From JAIOSM01 sp964593725 (GTDB lineage: Bacteria > Desulfobacterota > Desulfobacteria > Desulfobacterales > Desulfobacteraceae), in contig CAZQJS010000023.1 of NCBI GenBank assembly GCA_964593725.1, positions 1 through 42,898 of the forward strand: DNA of 42,898 bases. The letters run 5' to 3'. Of the stretch, positions 1-8,263 are shown in pieces. A program made the translations under genes and the position numbers. The notes under the pieces are model-generated. The model ran no database searches. It was given only the letters and a program-made list of their open reading frames with translations, and was not told the DNA's origin. Numbering within the stretch: the stretch's first letter is position 1; each line of letters begins with the position of its first letter.

Positions 1-91
1 AAGTTACTTGATTTGTGATTCACTTATTGTTTGATTTTCTGCTGTTGCAATAACGGCATAACAATAACCGGGCAGCTTAAGCTGCTGCTGC

Positions 92-1522
92 TTATTTAAT
101 GGATTTTTTTATAATCTTGTACCTGACTAAAATTTTTCTTTTGTATTTCAGCCTGAGTGATGCCGGATTAATAACAAGTCCAATGTACATCATGCCTGAC
201 TCTTTAAGCTTATCTAAAGAAATCTGCTCTGTGAATATTGTTGAAATATCTTTAAGTGCCCTGGCCCCTCCGGTCACCCGGATTGTTTCAGGAATTGCTT
301 TTGCCTCTTTCATGACTAATCCTGGTGGCAGTTTCCCGGCCCAGTCAGGCTGAACAGGAAGTTGCTTTTCCATCAATGTGTCAATAGTGATATCAAGGAC
401 TGAAGGATTTATATTTTTTAAACGTATACCCGGGGGAAGTGATATATTGTCCCTTGTTATGGACAGTTTATTTCTGCCAATAACTGCCCTGGACAGGTCA
501 AGTTTGACAGCAATCTGATCCGGGCTTATGGAGTTTACCAATGGTTTTGCACCGCTGATCAAGAGCTTAATGCGGGAGGCAGAGGATGATATAATTTCCA
601 TTTTTTGATCAGGGTTCATGAATTCAATTGGCACTTCATGTGTTGCAAGGGTTTCCATACCTTTTGAAAAACTGAGCCATATTCCCGTAACACAGAAAAA
701 ACTTATCAGGGCTGCTGAGACAAGTTCCATGGTTTGACGTTTGAACCTTTTTTTTGCAGAATCCTCCCCTGTATGTTTTTTTAGTAATTTTTCCAGAGTT
801 GAACGGTCTGCAATATTATAGATTTTATTCTTTTTAAATACTGTGATACTGCCGCTCTCCTCAGAAACGACAATAACCAGGGCATCAGTGAGTTCTGTTA
901 AACCTGCAGCTGCCCTGTGCCGGGTTCCAAAATAAGAGGGAAGATCTTTTCTTTTGGAAAGCGGGAGTATAACACCGGCACTGATTATCCTTTCTCCCTG
1001 GATTATGGCGGCACCATCGTGCAATGGATTGTCCGGCCAGAAAATACTCCCAAGCATCTGCCTGGACAATTTTCCATCTATGGAAGTTCCTCCCTGGACA
1101 ACACTGCTAAGGCCCTGTTTAAACGGTAAAACAATCAGAGCTCCGATTTTTTTCTCACCAAGGTCATGGACACTTTCCATAATTATATTCAGCAGTGTGC
1201 GGGATTGACGGCGGGGGATCCCCCATAAAAATGACTTCAGATCTCTGGTCTGTACTACGCTTGATATCTCATTTCTAAAGGCAATGATAATGATCAACGC
1301 TGCCAGTGTGATAGCGCCCTGCCTTGCCCAGCTTGTTATAACAAGGCCCATGGGAACTGCAATCTGGCTGGCTGCCAGCAGGACACAGAAAGCAAGCAGA
1401 ACCCGGATAACATTGGTTCCCCGAAACAGGATATAGAGCCGGAACAAAATATAGCTGTTTAACAGTATATCAAGTACATCCTGCCAGCGGAATCCGGAAA
1501 ACAGATAGAGAAGAGATTCCAT
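92..1522 (-). CDS. cdaA: Diadenylate cyclase (CdaA type) fused to YbbR-like domain
   Basis: Makes cyclic di-AMP from two ATP at the inner membrane. Residues about 20-85 hold the N-terminal membrane helices. The DisA_N/DAC domain follows, with DGA at residues 169-171 and RHR at 201-203, the two nucleotide-binding signatures of the family. After a linker there is one more membrane helix (about 268-285), then an extracytoplasmic region (about 295-476) that reads as YbbR-type beta repeats. Firmicute CdaA is about 270 residues and its regulator CdaR/YbbR is a separate protein; here both are one 476-residue chain. It lies 2 bases downstream of the DUF2914 gene on the same strand, so the two are probably co-transcribed. 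The cyclase assignment is firm; control of the cyclase by the YbbR part is inferred from the CdaA/CdaR pair. Confidence 0.9.
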   Translation of the reverse strand: MESLLYLFSGFRWQDVLDILLNSYILFRLYILFRGTNVIRVLLAFCVLLAASQIAVPMGLVITSWARQGAITLAALIIIIAFRNEISSVVQTRDLKSFLWGIPRRQSRTLLNIIMESVHDLGEKKIGALIVLPFKQGLSSVVQGGTSIDGKLSRQMLGSIFWPDNPLHDGAAIIQGERIISAGVILPLSKRKDLPSYFGTRHRAAAGLTELTDALVIVVSEESGSITVFKKNKIYNIADRSTLEKLLKKHTGEDSAKKRFKRQTMELVSAALISFFCVTGIWLSFSKGMETLATHEVPIEFMNPDQKMEIISSSASRIKLLISGAKPLVNSISPDQIAVKLDLSRAVIGRNKLSITRDNISLPPGIRLKNINPSVLDITIDTLMEKQLPVQPDWAGKLPPGLVMKEAKAIPETIRVTGGARALKDISTIFTEQISLDKLKESGMMYIGLVINPASLRLKYKRKILVRYKIIKKSIK

Positions 1523-1524
1523 AA

Positions 1525-1923
1525 TCAGTCAGTCATGCTGAATCTTAAGGTGCGTAAAAGGACATCATCGGCATTGTGTATTTCAACACGCCAGGGCCCT
1601 TTATCAGCAGCCCGTATCTGTACCCTGCTGAAAGAAGACCACTTTGGCGGAGAAAGTGTCAGGCGCATGGTAAAAATCAGTTTATCTTTTTTAAACCATT
1701 TGTGGTACACATGGGTCTTTTCAAAAACCGGGTCAAATTCTGAAAAACAGAATACCTCTCCCGAAGATATTGAAAATATGACTCCAGGGTTCACAGGTTT
1801 ATAATTTTCAATGGATTCGCACATTACAGCCCGGGTCATTTCCATTCTGTCATTGGGCTGCCCTGTGCAGATACCTGCCATGGCAGCAAGGAATATAATA
1901 ATCAAAGAAAAGAGTATTTTCAT
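1525..1923 (-). CDS. Exported DUF2914 domain protein
   Basis: A 132-residue protein with an N-terminal hydrophobic signal segment (residues 1-20, ending near AGICTG). The Cys at about 19 could be a lipobox residue, though the preceding residues are not ideal. The remainder matches the DUF2914 pattern: a FxxxDPVFE/HxWFK region followed by a C-terminal GPWRVE and L(L/R)xLxFxM strand pair. The function of DUF2914 is unknown; it is usually seen on secreted or membrane proteins. It is immediately upstream of the cyclase-YbbR gene, which suggests a shared envelope role, an inference only. Confidence 0.75.
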   Translation of the reverse strand: MKILFSLIIIFLAAMAGICTGQPNDRMEMTRAVMCESIENYKPVNPGVIFSISSGEVFCFSEFDPVFEKTHVYHKWFKKDKLIFTMRLTLSPPKWSSFSRVQIRAADKGPWRVEIHNADDVLLRTLRFSMTD

Positions 1924-2031
1924 ATTTCACCTTTTTATAAGTTCCGGATGATAACCTTGGGAGCCCACCCGGAAAATATTAATTAAACAACTTCCATACA
2001 ATAACAATTTGAATACTCTGTTTGCAAGGAA

Positions 2032-2907
2032 TTAATTTACACCTATTTTCCAGATGCCTTTTTCTGAAAAAGCTTCAATGGTCTGTCTTTTAGCTTTATT
2101 TAATAAATTTGAGTGGGATAGTTTATTTTTTTTAGCATACTGGCTGAGTTTAACAATCTTTTTACCTTCAATATATGCTAATCTTTTATGATAGGAATTC
2201 AGCAGGGCTTTATAGATTATTTCTTCCATGATTTCAGTTCTGTTTTGGTTATTATATTCGTTAAAAGCATCATAATATTGCTGTCTGTTAATAAATTGAA
2301 TATTGATGGTAACATAACCTTCCCTGAGAAACAGCAGGTTATTTATAACCCTTCCCATACGTCCGTTTCCATCAACAAATGGATGGGTATATTCAAAATC
2401 CAGATGGAATTTCGCAATCCTTTGAATAATATGTGCCGAAGCATTGCCATAATATTCCATTAAAGCATTTTTTATTCTATCTTTAATCTCCCTGGGAGCA
2501 GGGGCAATATGGCTGCCAACTCTGACAAACTCATTTTTATAACGGTACCTGCCGGCAATTTCATCCTGGATATTACCAATCAGCATCTTGTGCAGCAATA
2601 AAATAATCTCTTCATTTAACTCTATTGTTTTAGCTTTCTTATGAATATAAGACATAACCCTTGCAAGATTTGTGGCTTCAAACATCTCCCTTGATGAAAC
2701 AAATCTGTCCAGATCTATCTGCAGTAGAATTTTTTCAGTCTCTTCTAAAGTTAATGTACTGTTTTCAATGGCATTTGAATTATATACATTTTCAGCTGTT
2801 TCTGCTTCATTGATTAAATCAATAATAGATTGTTTCCCATCAATGGCGCTATAATACCTCTTGCGCAGCATATCGATTTTTTTAAAAGCACTGTTTTTTT
2901 TCATCAT
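2032..2907 (-). CDS. Fic family protein (probable AMP-transferase)
   Basis: Fic enzymes usually transfer AMP from ATP to a target hydroxyl. The catalytic motif HPFVDGNGRMGR is at residues 175-186 and matches the active consensus HPFx(D/E)GNGRxxR. An N-terminal inhibitory motif (S/T)xxxE(G/N) is present as S44-x3-E48-N49, so this is a class II, self-inhibited Fic protein. A short C-terminal extension (about 235-291) looks helix-turn-helix-like (KLSQYAKKNKLSHSNLLNKA), common in standalone Fic proteins. No ribosome binding site precedes the start ATG, and a strong promoter places the transcript start at that codon. No obvious antitoxin gene sits beside it. The target is unknown. Confidence 0.9.
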   Translation of the reverse strand: MMKKNSAFKKIDMLRKRYYSAIDGKQSIIDLINEAETAENVYNSNAIENSTLTLEETEKILLQIDLDRFVSSREMFEATNLARVMSYIHKKAKTIELNEEIILLLHKMLIGNIQDEIAGRYRYKNEFVRVGSHIAPAPREIKDRIKNALMEYYGNASAHIIQRIAKFHLDFEYTHPFVDGNGRMGRVINNLLFLREGYVTINIQFINRQQYYDAFNEYNNQNRTEIMEEIIYKALLNSYHKRLAYIEGKKIVKLSQYAKKNKLSHSNLLNKAKRQTIEAFSEKGIWKIGVN

Positions 2908-2942
2908 ACATATATTTTATGTATGATTCACGAGTTTGTCAA
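2905..2942 (-). promoter_or_regulatory. Sigma-70 promoter of fic overlapping an inverted repeat at the start codon
   Basis: Reading the minus strand, TTGACA (2942-2937) is followed by a 17-base spacer and TAAAAT (2919-2914). The expected start of transcription, about 7 bases on, falls at 2907, which is the A of the first ATG. The arms CATACAT (2905-2911) and ATGTATG (2919-2925) form an inverted repeat around the -10 box, a plausible repressor site. The promoter is read directly; leaderless translation and repression are inferred. Confidence 0.65.
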
Positions 2943-3027
2943 GCAAACCATTAAATTACCATTGTTTTTAGATATAATTCACGTTTCAATATACAAAACA
3001 GAAAATTTTCAACATCACATACTGACA

Positions 3028-3498
3028 TTAACTGACATCATCTTCACCCTCTTTTTCCATAACTGGATTTTCAGGAGGGAAGAGAGCAAGATCGCGAACA
3101 TTTTTCTGAACAGCTATGGATGCATAGAGGCACAACAAAAAGGACATGGCATAGAAACCTTTTTCACTGAGTGTTAATGAGGCATTCCAGAGTCCAATAC
3201 CCAATAATAACAAAGCAATACCAATTGATGTCCAGCACAGGCCATAATAAATATTAGTAACTGCTATTCCTTCCAGTCTATCCCGAACTGATTTCTGCAG
3301 GGAAACAGCAGAAAAAAGGCCATACATAAGTAAAACAAAATAGTAGCCTTTTTCATTAAGTGCCATGCCGGCATTCCACAACCCTAATAAATATGCTCCA
3401 ACACCTATAAATAATGCACACCAGGAGGCTCCTATAAATGCACCTGTAGGTTTTTGAACATTTCTGCCAGAATAATCTGAAAACTGAGTCTCATGCAT
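3028..3498 (-). CDS. YiaA/YiaB family inner membrane protein
   Basis: A 156-residue protein with two tandem copies of a two-helix unit. Each copy contains the near-repeat GLWNA(G/S)(M/L)xLxEKG(Y/F)Y followed by a hydrophobic helix ending in (L/V)QK(S/N)VRD. This is the yiaA/B two-helix domain, giving four membrane helices in all. Function is unknown in the family. GGAG lies 10 bases before the ATG. It is divergent from the M48-like operon. The tail is short and acidic. Confidence 0.85.
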   Translation of the reverse strand: MHETQFSDYSGRNVQKPTGAFIGASWCALFIGVGAYLLGLWNAGMALNEKGYYFVLLMYGLFSAVSLQKSVRDRLEGIAVTNIYYGLCWTSIGIALLLLGIGLWNASLTLSEKGFYAMSFLLCLYASIAVQKNVRDLALFPPENPVMEKEGEDDVS

Positions 3499-3737
3499 TT
3501 GATTTAATCTCCATTAAATTTAAGTAATAAAACAAATAAATCTGCTTGATTTCTTTTAGCCTAAGGTTATCCAGGATGTCAATCAATAAGAAGAGAAAAT
3601 ATAATAAAATATAGTAAAATTAAGATATAAATATCATATTGACATAAAAAGATATATATGTAATTGGATAATAAAATGATAAAATCATTACATTTCAGCA
3701 GGTTCAAATTAACAGGTTTAAAGCATTGGAGCTTTTA

Positions 3738-5165
3738 ATGGTAAAAAAATTAATTGTATATCTTGTGTTGATTATGGGGCTCCAGGCAGGTGTGCCAGTG
3801 CTTGGTTTTGAAGTGAACAAAGATGGCAGATCATTGATCCTTGAGTCTGAACAGGCGTACCGCAATGATATGGAGGACAGACCCGTTGTAACCGACAGGG
3901 CCATGACAGGCTATGTAAATAAAATTGTTAAAAAACTTATACCGAAAAATAAAAAACCACCCAGGGGAGTAAACCTGAGTGTTACACTGCTTGAGTCGCC
4001 CCAGCCCCAGTTATATTCCTATACCAGCGGGCATATAGTCATGACAACCGGGACCCTGCTTGCCATGGAAAATGAAGCCCAGCTTGCAGGAGTTCTCTCC
4101 CATGAAGTAGCAAATATTACTGAGGGCTATTACATCAATATGTACCAGAAAATCAAGACTGCAAAGCGCCGCGGGAGAATGAAAGGAGTGGCTTCCGCTC
4201 TGATAGGTTCCCTGCTGGATGTGGCTGTTGATTACAGCGCGGACTCTGCTGCATACGATATCTCTGACAAATGGATTCAAGGGGATGCAACCTATAGAGA
4301 GACCATGAGAAAAATCACAAAGATCAATGCTGCAAAGTCTGCCTACTACAGTGTAAAGGATGTAATAGCAAGCATACCAAAAAAGGATGAAAAAAACCAG
4401 TATATCGACCCCAGGTTAAGCCTGGAACCTGTGGCCGATACCATGGGCATGGTATATACTGCCCGGGCCGGATATGACTGCACACAGACAGCCAGAGGAT
4501 GGAAGAATCTCTACCGTGAAAAAAAAAGGGGGCTGGAGGATCAGGAAGCCCTGCTGGGTCCATGGGCAGAGCAGCTGCGCCAGACACAAAGTCTTATGAG
4601 ATTAAATCTGGCACGCATACAGCAGTCCATGGGGACAAGCGGCCTTGTCCAGACGCGCAGTGAAATCCCCCCCACCCGCTCTGAATTTGCAGCACGCATA
4701 GTTAACATCAAAGAGGTTAAGGAAGCAGGTAAAGCCAGCACCCCATCAAAGGGTAAAAAAAGCTACCAGAGATTTTTGACACGATCCATGGCTCCAAGAG
4801 CACAGAAAGAGATGGATAATGAAAACTATGAGACAGCCTATGCCCTTTTCAAAGGACTATGGGACAAAGGCCTTAAAACTGCCCCTATTTCCTATGGCAT
4901 GGCAAAATCAAAACTTGGTGATTTTGCCTTTGGAGCAAGTGAGTCGGAAAAAAGGAGTGCTGAAAAAGCATATAAACAGGCTGCTGCCATGGACCACTCC
5001 TTTGCCCTGCCCCACAAGGGGCTTGGTGAACTTTATGAAGACTGGGACAGATATGCAGATGCAGCCAGGTCCTATGCAAGGTATCTTAAGCTGAACCCAG
5101 GGGCAAAAGACAGGGAACGTATTAAACGTAAAATAAAGATATGTAAAAAGAGAGCATCCAGATGA
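3738..5165 (+). CDS. Secreted M48-like protein with altered zinc motif and TPR tail
   Basis: The start is the ATG at 3738, with GGAG six bases upstream; a TTG four codons earlier lacks a ribosome site. A signal peptide (about residues 1-24) precedes an M48-type peptidase region. The normal metal motif HExxH reads HEVAN (residues 122-126), so the second zinc histidine is Asn. The downstream glutamate motif is kept (EPVADTMG, then YTARAGYD). A central charged segment is followed by TPR-like helices (about 365-470; AYxxFKGLW, AEKAYKQAAAM, AARSYARYLKLNP). This resembles BepA/LoiP-type periplasmic M48 proteins with TPRs. With the ligand change it may bind metal differently or act as a non-catalytic chaperone. 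Its stop overlaps the next start (ATGA). Confidence 0.85.
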   Translation: MVKKLIVYLVLIMGLQAGVPVLGFEVNKDGRSLILESEQAYRNDMEDRPVVTDRAMTGYVNKIVKKLIPKNKKPPRGVNLSVTLLESPQPQLYSYTSGHIVMTTGTLLAMENEAQLAGVLSHEVANITEGYYINMYQKIKTAKRRGRMKGVASALIGSLLDVAVDYSADSAAYDISDKWIQGDATYRETMRKITKINAAKSAYYSVKDVIASIPKKDEKNQYIDPRLSLEPVADTMGMVYTARAGYDCTQTARGWKNLYREKKRGLEDQEALLGPWAEQLRQTQSLMRLNLARIQQSMGTSGLVQTRSEIPPTRSEFAARIVNIKEVKEAGKASTPSKGKKSYQRFLTRSMAPRAQKEMDNENYETAYALFKGLWDKGLKTAPISYGMAKSKLGDFAFGASESEKRSAEKAYKQAAAMDHSFALPHKGLGELYEDWDRYADAARSYARYLKLNPGAKDRERIKRKIKICKKRASR

Positions 5166-6004
5166 AAAAACCATTACTTTCTTTCTTAATAATGATAATT
5201 TTTTTAATATTACTGCAAGACAGCTTATTTGCCGGAAGCTATAGATTTAAATATAATCTGAAGCCTGGTCAAAAATGGCTGTGCACCGTATCCACCATGG
5301 GTGAGAACAGGATGTCAGGGAAAAAGAGTATAGACCGCAGCAAAACAAAAATTCAATACAGGGTTTTCAAAGGCAGTAAAAAAGGATGGGTCAGGCTTGA
5401 AGCACACATTGCTTTCCAGGGTAAAAATGCAGGCACCCTTGATATGAGTAAAATTACCTATTCTGCGGCTTTCCATCAAAGCGGAGAGATCAGGGGCATA
5501 AAATACTCTGGAAGCTGCATGCCTGACCTTGGTGCCAATGCAGCAGATATTCCTGAGGAGACACTGAAAATGATGGAACAATCTTACAAAATGATTCCTG
5601 AAGCCATGAAAAATATGGTATTCTGGTTTCCTGAGTTCCCTGAAATAAAACTTGGTATTGGCGATGAGTTTGATTTTAAGCAGAGGATGGGAACCGGAAC
5701 CACAGGAGACCCCATGCAGACACAAAGTGCCATGAAACAGACTTTTGTACTTGAAGATGTGAGTAAAGGCCTTGCATATTTCACAGTAAAAGACAGGTCA
5801 GTATCAAAAATTTCAACAATGGGAAACAAATGTAAAGTTAAATCAGCCGGCAAAGGTGATGCTCTGTTTGACATGAAGCAGGGAATGTGGGTGGAATGGA
5901 CAGAAAAATCACTTACAAAAATCGGCATGGGTAAATCAGCCGGCTCAAAAACCAGGAATAACACCCTTAAAAATATTACAAAATTTGAAATGGAACTTCA
6001 GTAA
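5162..6004 (+). CDS. Exported protein of unknown function
   Basis: A 280-residue protein with a signal peptide (residues 1-24, ending SLFAG) and a mature part rich in beta strands and in Lys, Gly and Met. It starts FKYNLKPGQKW, a pattern seen in DUF6263-like exported proteins, but I cannot confirm that family. Start and stop overlap the preceding M48-like gene by four bases (ATGA), so the two are translationally coupled and likely act together in the envelope. There are only a few cysteines and no catalytic motif that I recognise. Confidence 0.7.
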   Translation: MKKPLLSFLIMIIFLILLQDSLFAGSYRFKYNLKPGQKWLCTVSTMGENRMSGKKSIDRSKTKIQYRVFKGSKKGWVRLEAHIAFQGKNAGTLDMSKITYSAAFHQSGEIRGIKYSGSCMPDLGANAADIPEETLKMMEQSYKMIPEAMKNMVFWFPEFPEIKLGIGDEFDFKQRMGTGTTGDPMQTQSAMKQTFVLEDVSKGLAYFTVKDRSVSKISTMGNKCKVKSAGKGDALFDMKQGMWVEWTEKSLTKIGMGKSAGSKTRNNTLKNITKFEMELQ

Positions 6005-6170
6005 ACAGAAAAAAGTCTTGAGTTAGCCTTTTCCATATGCTACTTTTATAGTTAAGCTTAACATTAAAAATCGTATGGAAAGGCGAATCAGGCTGGATAT
6101 CTGCTGCCGGCCCGGTTTTATCAAATCGCCCTTTTGCTTTTATAACATTGCCAATGGACATGGGGTGTTT

Positions 6171-7586
6171 ATGTCAATGAAAAACAAAATTATCGGCCCG
6201 GTTCTTTTACTGTCATTAATTATCATGGGAATGTTTCTCATAACCTGGGGCACTGTATCCGGACAGAGAGATGATGGATTACTCATCAATCTTGCCGGCA
6301 GACAACGGATGCTTACCCAGAAAATGACAAAAGAGTTCCTTGTGTTCACAGATGCATTGTCAAAAACCGGTAAAATTGACGAAAAACATGTATCCCGGGT
6401 AAAGGCAACAATGGAAATCTTCTCTTTGACACTTAAAGCTTTAACATACGGCGGCAATGCCCCTGTTTCCCTGGACCTTTCCCATGGGCGGTTCAGGTTG
6501 TGCCCCAGGGCGATGGAACCATGTTTTTCGCAATTAAAAAAAGTCGAGGGCATGTGGTCAGAATTTAAAGGAAATCTTGAAAAAGGGCTGGGAAAAAATG
6601 ATAGAACAAACGAAATTCAGGCCTGGATATTAAAAAACAATATTCCACTGCTGGCCGAGATGAACAAGGCTGTCACCATGATGCAAAAGCAGTCAGAAGG
6701 CAGGACAAAAAAGCTGTTAATATCCCAGTTTATTGCTGTTATTATTGGTGTTATCATGCTGGTTTTCTGTCTGTTCATAATTGTCAATGTTGTAAAGCAG
6801 CTTGATAAAATTGCCGGGACACTGGACTTAAGTGCAGTCAGTGTAAATGAAGGAGCAGGGATCATTGCCCGGGCAAGTGCGGTCATGGCAGAAGGAGCAT
6901 CTTCCCAGGCAGCATCCATTCAGGAGACATCTGCATCTTTGGAAGAGATCTCCTCCATGACAAAATATAATGCAGACAACAGCCACAGGGCAGATGAGCT
7001 GATGAAAAATACACAACAGGCAGTCAACCAGTCAAACTCTTCCATGGCAGACCTTGTAAAATCCATGACCAGAATAACAGAGGCAAGCAAAGAGACTTCC
7101 CAGATCATCAATACAATTGATGAAATAGCCTTTCAAACTAACCTTCTCTCCCTTAATGCAGCTGTAGAGGCAGCCCGGGCAGGAGAAGCAGGTGCTGGAT
7201 TTGCAGTTGTTGCAGATGAAGTGAGAAATCTTGCCACCCGGGCTGCAAAGGCTGCAAAAAACACCTCGGGATTAATTGAAAATACTGTTAATACTGTAGA
7301 TACAGGTTCCATATCCCTAAAAAACACCTCTTCAACCTTTTCAACGGTCAAAAATGATATTGAGCAGGTGGGAAAACTTGTTGAAAAAATTGCCAGTGCA
7401 TCCACAGACCAGGCCCAGGGCACAAAACAGGTAAGCTCAGTTCTCTCCTCCATGGAAAAGACAATTCAGAGTAATACTGCCAGGGCTGCCGAGTCTGCCC
7501 GGGAGGCAGACCAATTAAATACCCAGGCTGAAAAATTAAAGGAACTTGTGTCCGGACTTGTCTTTCTTATCACTGGAAAACCTTAA
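6171..7586 (+). CDS. Methyl-accepting chemotaxis protein with PilJ-type N-terminal domain
   Basis: The start chosen is the ATG at 6171 (MSMKNK), with GGGGTG just upstream; the in-frame ATG at 6075 would add 32 unlikely residues ahead of the first membrane helix. A first helix (about 8-27) is followed by a periplasmic domain opening LLINLAGRQRMLTQKM, the signature of the type IV pili chemotaxis (PilJ) N-terminal sensor fold, also found in nitrate sensors. A second helix (about 185-208) leads to the cytoplasmic signalling region, whose hairpin tip contains EIAFQTNLLSLNAAVEAARA and GFAVVADEVRNLA. No HAMP domain is obvious. The ligand is unknown. It stands alone, just upstream of nifU. Confidence 0.92.
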   Translation: MSMKNKIIGPVLLLSLIIMGMFLITWGTVSGQRDDGLLINLAGRQRMLTQKMTKEFLVFTDALSKTGKIDEKHVSRVKATMEIFSLTLKALTYGGNAPVSLDLSHGRFRLCPRAMEPCFSQLKKVEGMWSEFKGNLEKGLGKNDRTNEIQAWILKNNIPLLAEMNKAVTMMQKQSEGRTKKLLISQFIAVIIGVIMLVFCLFIIVNVVKQLDKIAGTLDLSAVSVNEGAGIIARASAVMAEGASSQAASIQETSASLEEISSMTKYNADNSHRADELMKNTQQAVNQSNSSMADLVKSMTRITEASKETSQIINTIDEIAFQTNLLSLNAAVEAARAGEAGAGFAVVADEVRNLATRAAKAAKNTSGLIENTVNTVDTGSISLKNTSSTFSTVKNDIEQVGKLVEKIASASTDQAQGTKQVSSVLSSMEKTIQSNTARAAESAREADQLNTQAEKLKELVSGLVFLITGKP

Positions 7587-7614
7587 AAAAACGTGATTAA
7601 ATTGCTCTGGCTTA

Positions 7615-7642
7615 TTGACATTCTACCACAAAGTAGTATCTT
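7615..7642 (+). promoter_or_regulatory. Promoter of the nifU-nifS-hdrCB unit
   Basis: TTGACA (7615-7620) is followed by a 16-base spacer and TATCTT (7637-7642). The spacer contains the inverted repeat CTAC-N6-GTAG, which could bind a repressor; an Rrf2/IscR-type regulator would fit an iron-sulfur assembly operon, but that is inference. A GGAG ribosome site lies just before the nifU ATG. Confidence 0.5.
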
Positions 7643-7691
7643 TAAAGGGAAAAGTAAAGTTCAGCATAATAGATATGTAAGGAGATAATAT

Positions 7692-8255
7692 ATGTGGGAA
7701 TATACTGATGCAGTTAAAGATCATTTCCTGAATCCCCGGAATGTGGGAGAACTTGAAGATGCCAATGCTGTAGGTGAAGCAGGTTCCTTAAGCTGTGGAG
7801 ATGCATTGAAAATATTTTTAAAGGTTAATGAGAATGAAAGAATTGTGGATGCTTCCTTTATGACCTTTGGTTGTGCAAGTGCAGTTGCATCCTCGTCTGC
7901 TTTAACAGAAATTCTAAAGGGCATGACCCTTGACGAGGCTGCAAAACTGACCAATGAGGATATATCTGATTACCTGGGCGGGCTGCCCAGGGCCAAAATG
8001 CACTGTTCTGTTATGGGCCAGTCAGCCCTAAAAAAAGCAATCGCAGATTACCGGGGTGTCCAGATTATGGAAAAACCCGGAGAAATAGTCTGCGAGTGTT
8101 TTGACGTAACAGATCTTGAGATCATTGATGCTGTCAAAGCAAACAATCTTGAAACCACGGAAGATGTCACTGATTTTCTAAAGGCAGGCGGCGGCTGTGG
8201 GAACTGTCTTGAAAGGATTGAAGAGCTGATTGAATCTGTTAAAGCAAAGGGATAA
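7692..8255 (+). CDS. nifU: NifU-like iron-sulfur scaffold (IscU domain plus [2Fe-2S] BFD domain)
   Basis: Scaffold on which Fe-S clusters are built with sulfur from NifS. Residues 1-125 are the IscU/NifU_N fold, with the three scaffold cysteines in LSCGDA, TFGCAS and AKMHCSV. Residues about 135-187 are the [2Fe-2S] BFD-like domain with CEC and GGGCGNC. The C-terminal Nfu domain of Azotobacter NifU is absent, so this is the short 187-residue form common in anaerobes. NifS begins 8 bases downstream. It is probably the housekeeping Fe-S system rather than a nitrogenase-specific one, since no nif structural genes are here. Confidence 0.95.
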   Translation: MWEYTDAVKDHFLNPRNVGELEDANAVGEAGSLSCGDALKIFLKVNENERIVDASFMTFGCASAVASSSALTEILKGMTLDEAAKLTNEDISDYLGGLPRAKMHCSVMGQSALKKAIADYRGVQIMEKPGEIVCECFDVTDLEIIDAVKANNLETTEDVTDFLKAGGGCGNCLERIEELIESVKAKG

Positions 8256-8263
8256 TAGACATA

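Noticed and set aside
72..85. Palindrome GCAGCTTAAGCTGC after the cyclase stop as a terminator
   Set aside because: No T-run follows on the minus strand, and the sequence is embedded in a CTG repeat-like tract.
1942..1974. TTCCGG/CCGGAA pair between fic and the DUF2914 gene as a terminator
   Set aside because: Only six-base arms with a 21-base loop and no T-run; too weak to list.
6060..6170. Possible c-di-GMP riboswitch ahead of the chemoreceptor (GGCGA ... TCGCC pairing)
   Set aside because: The conserved GEMM core sequences are absent; only a loose stem remains.
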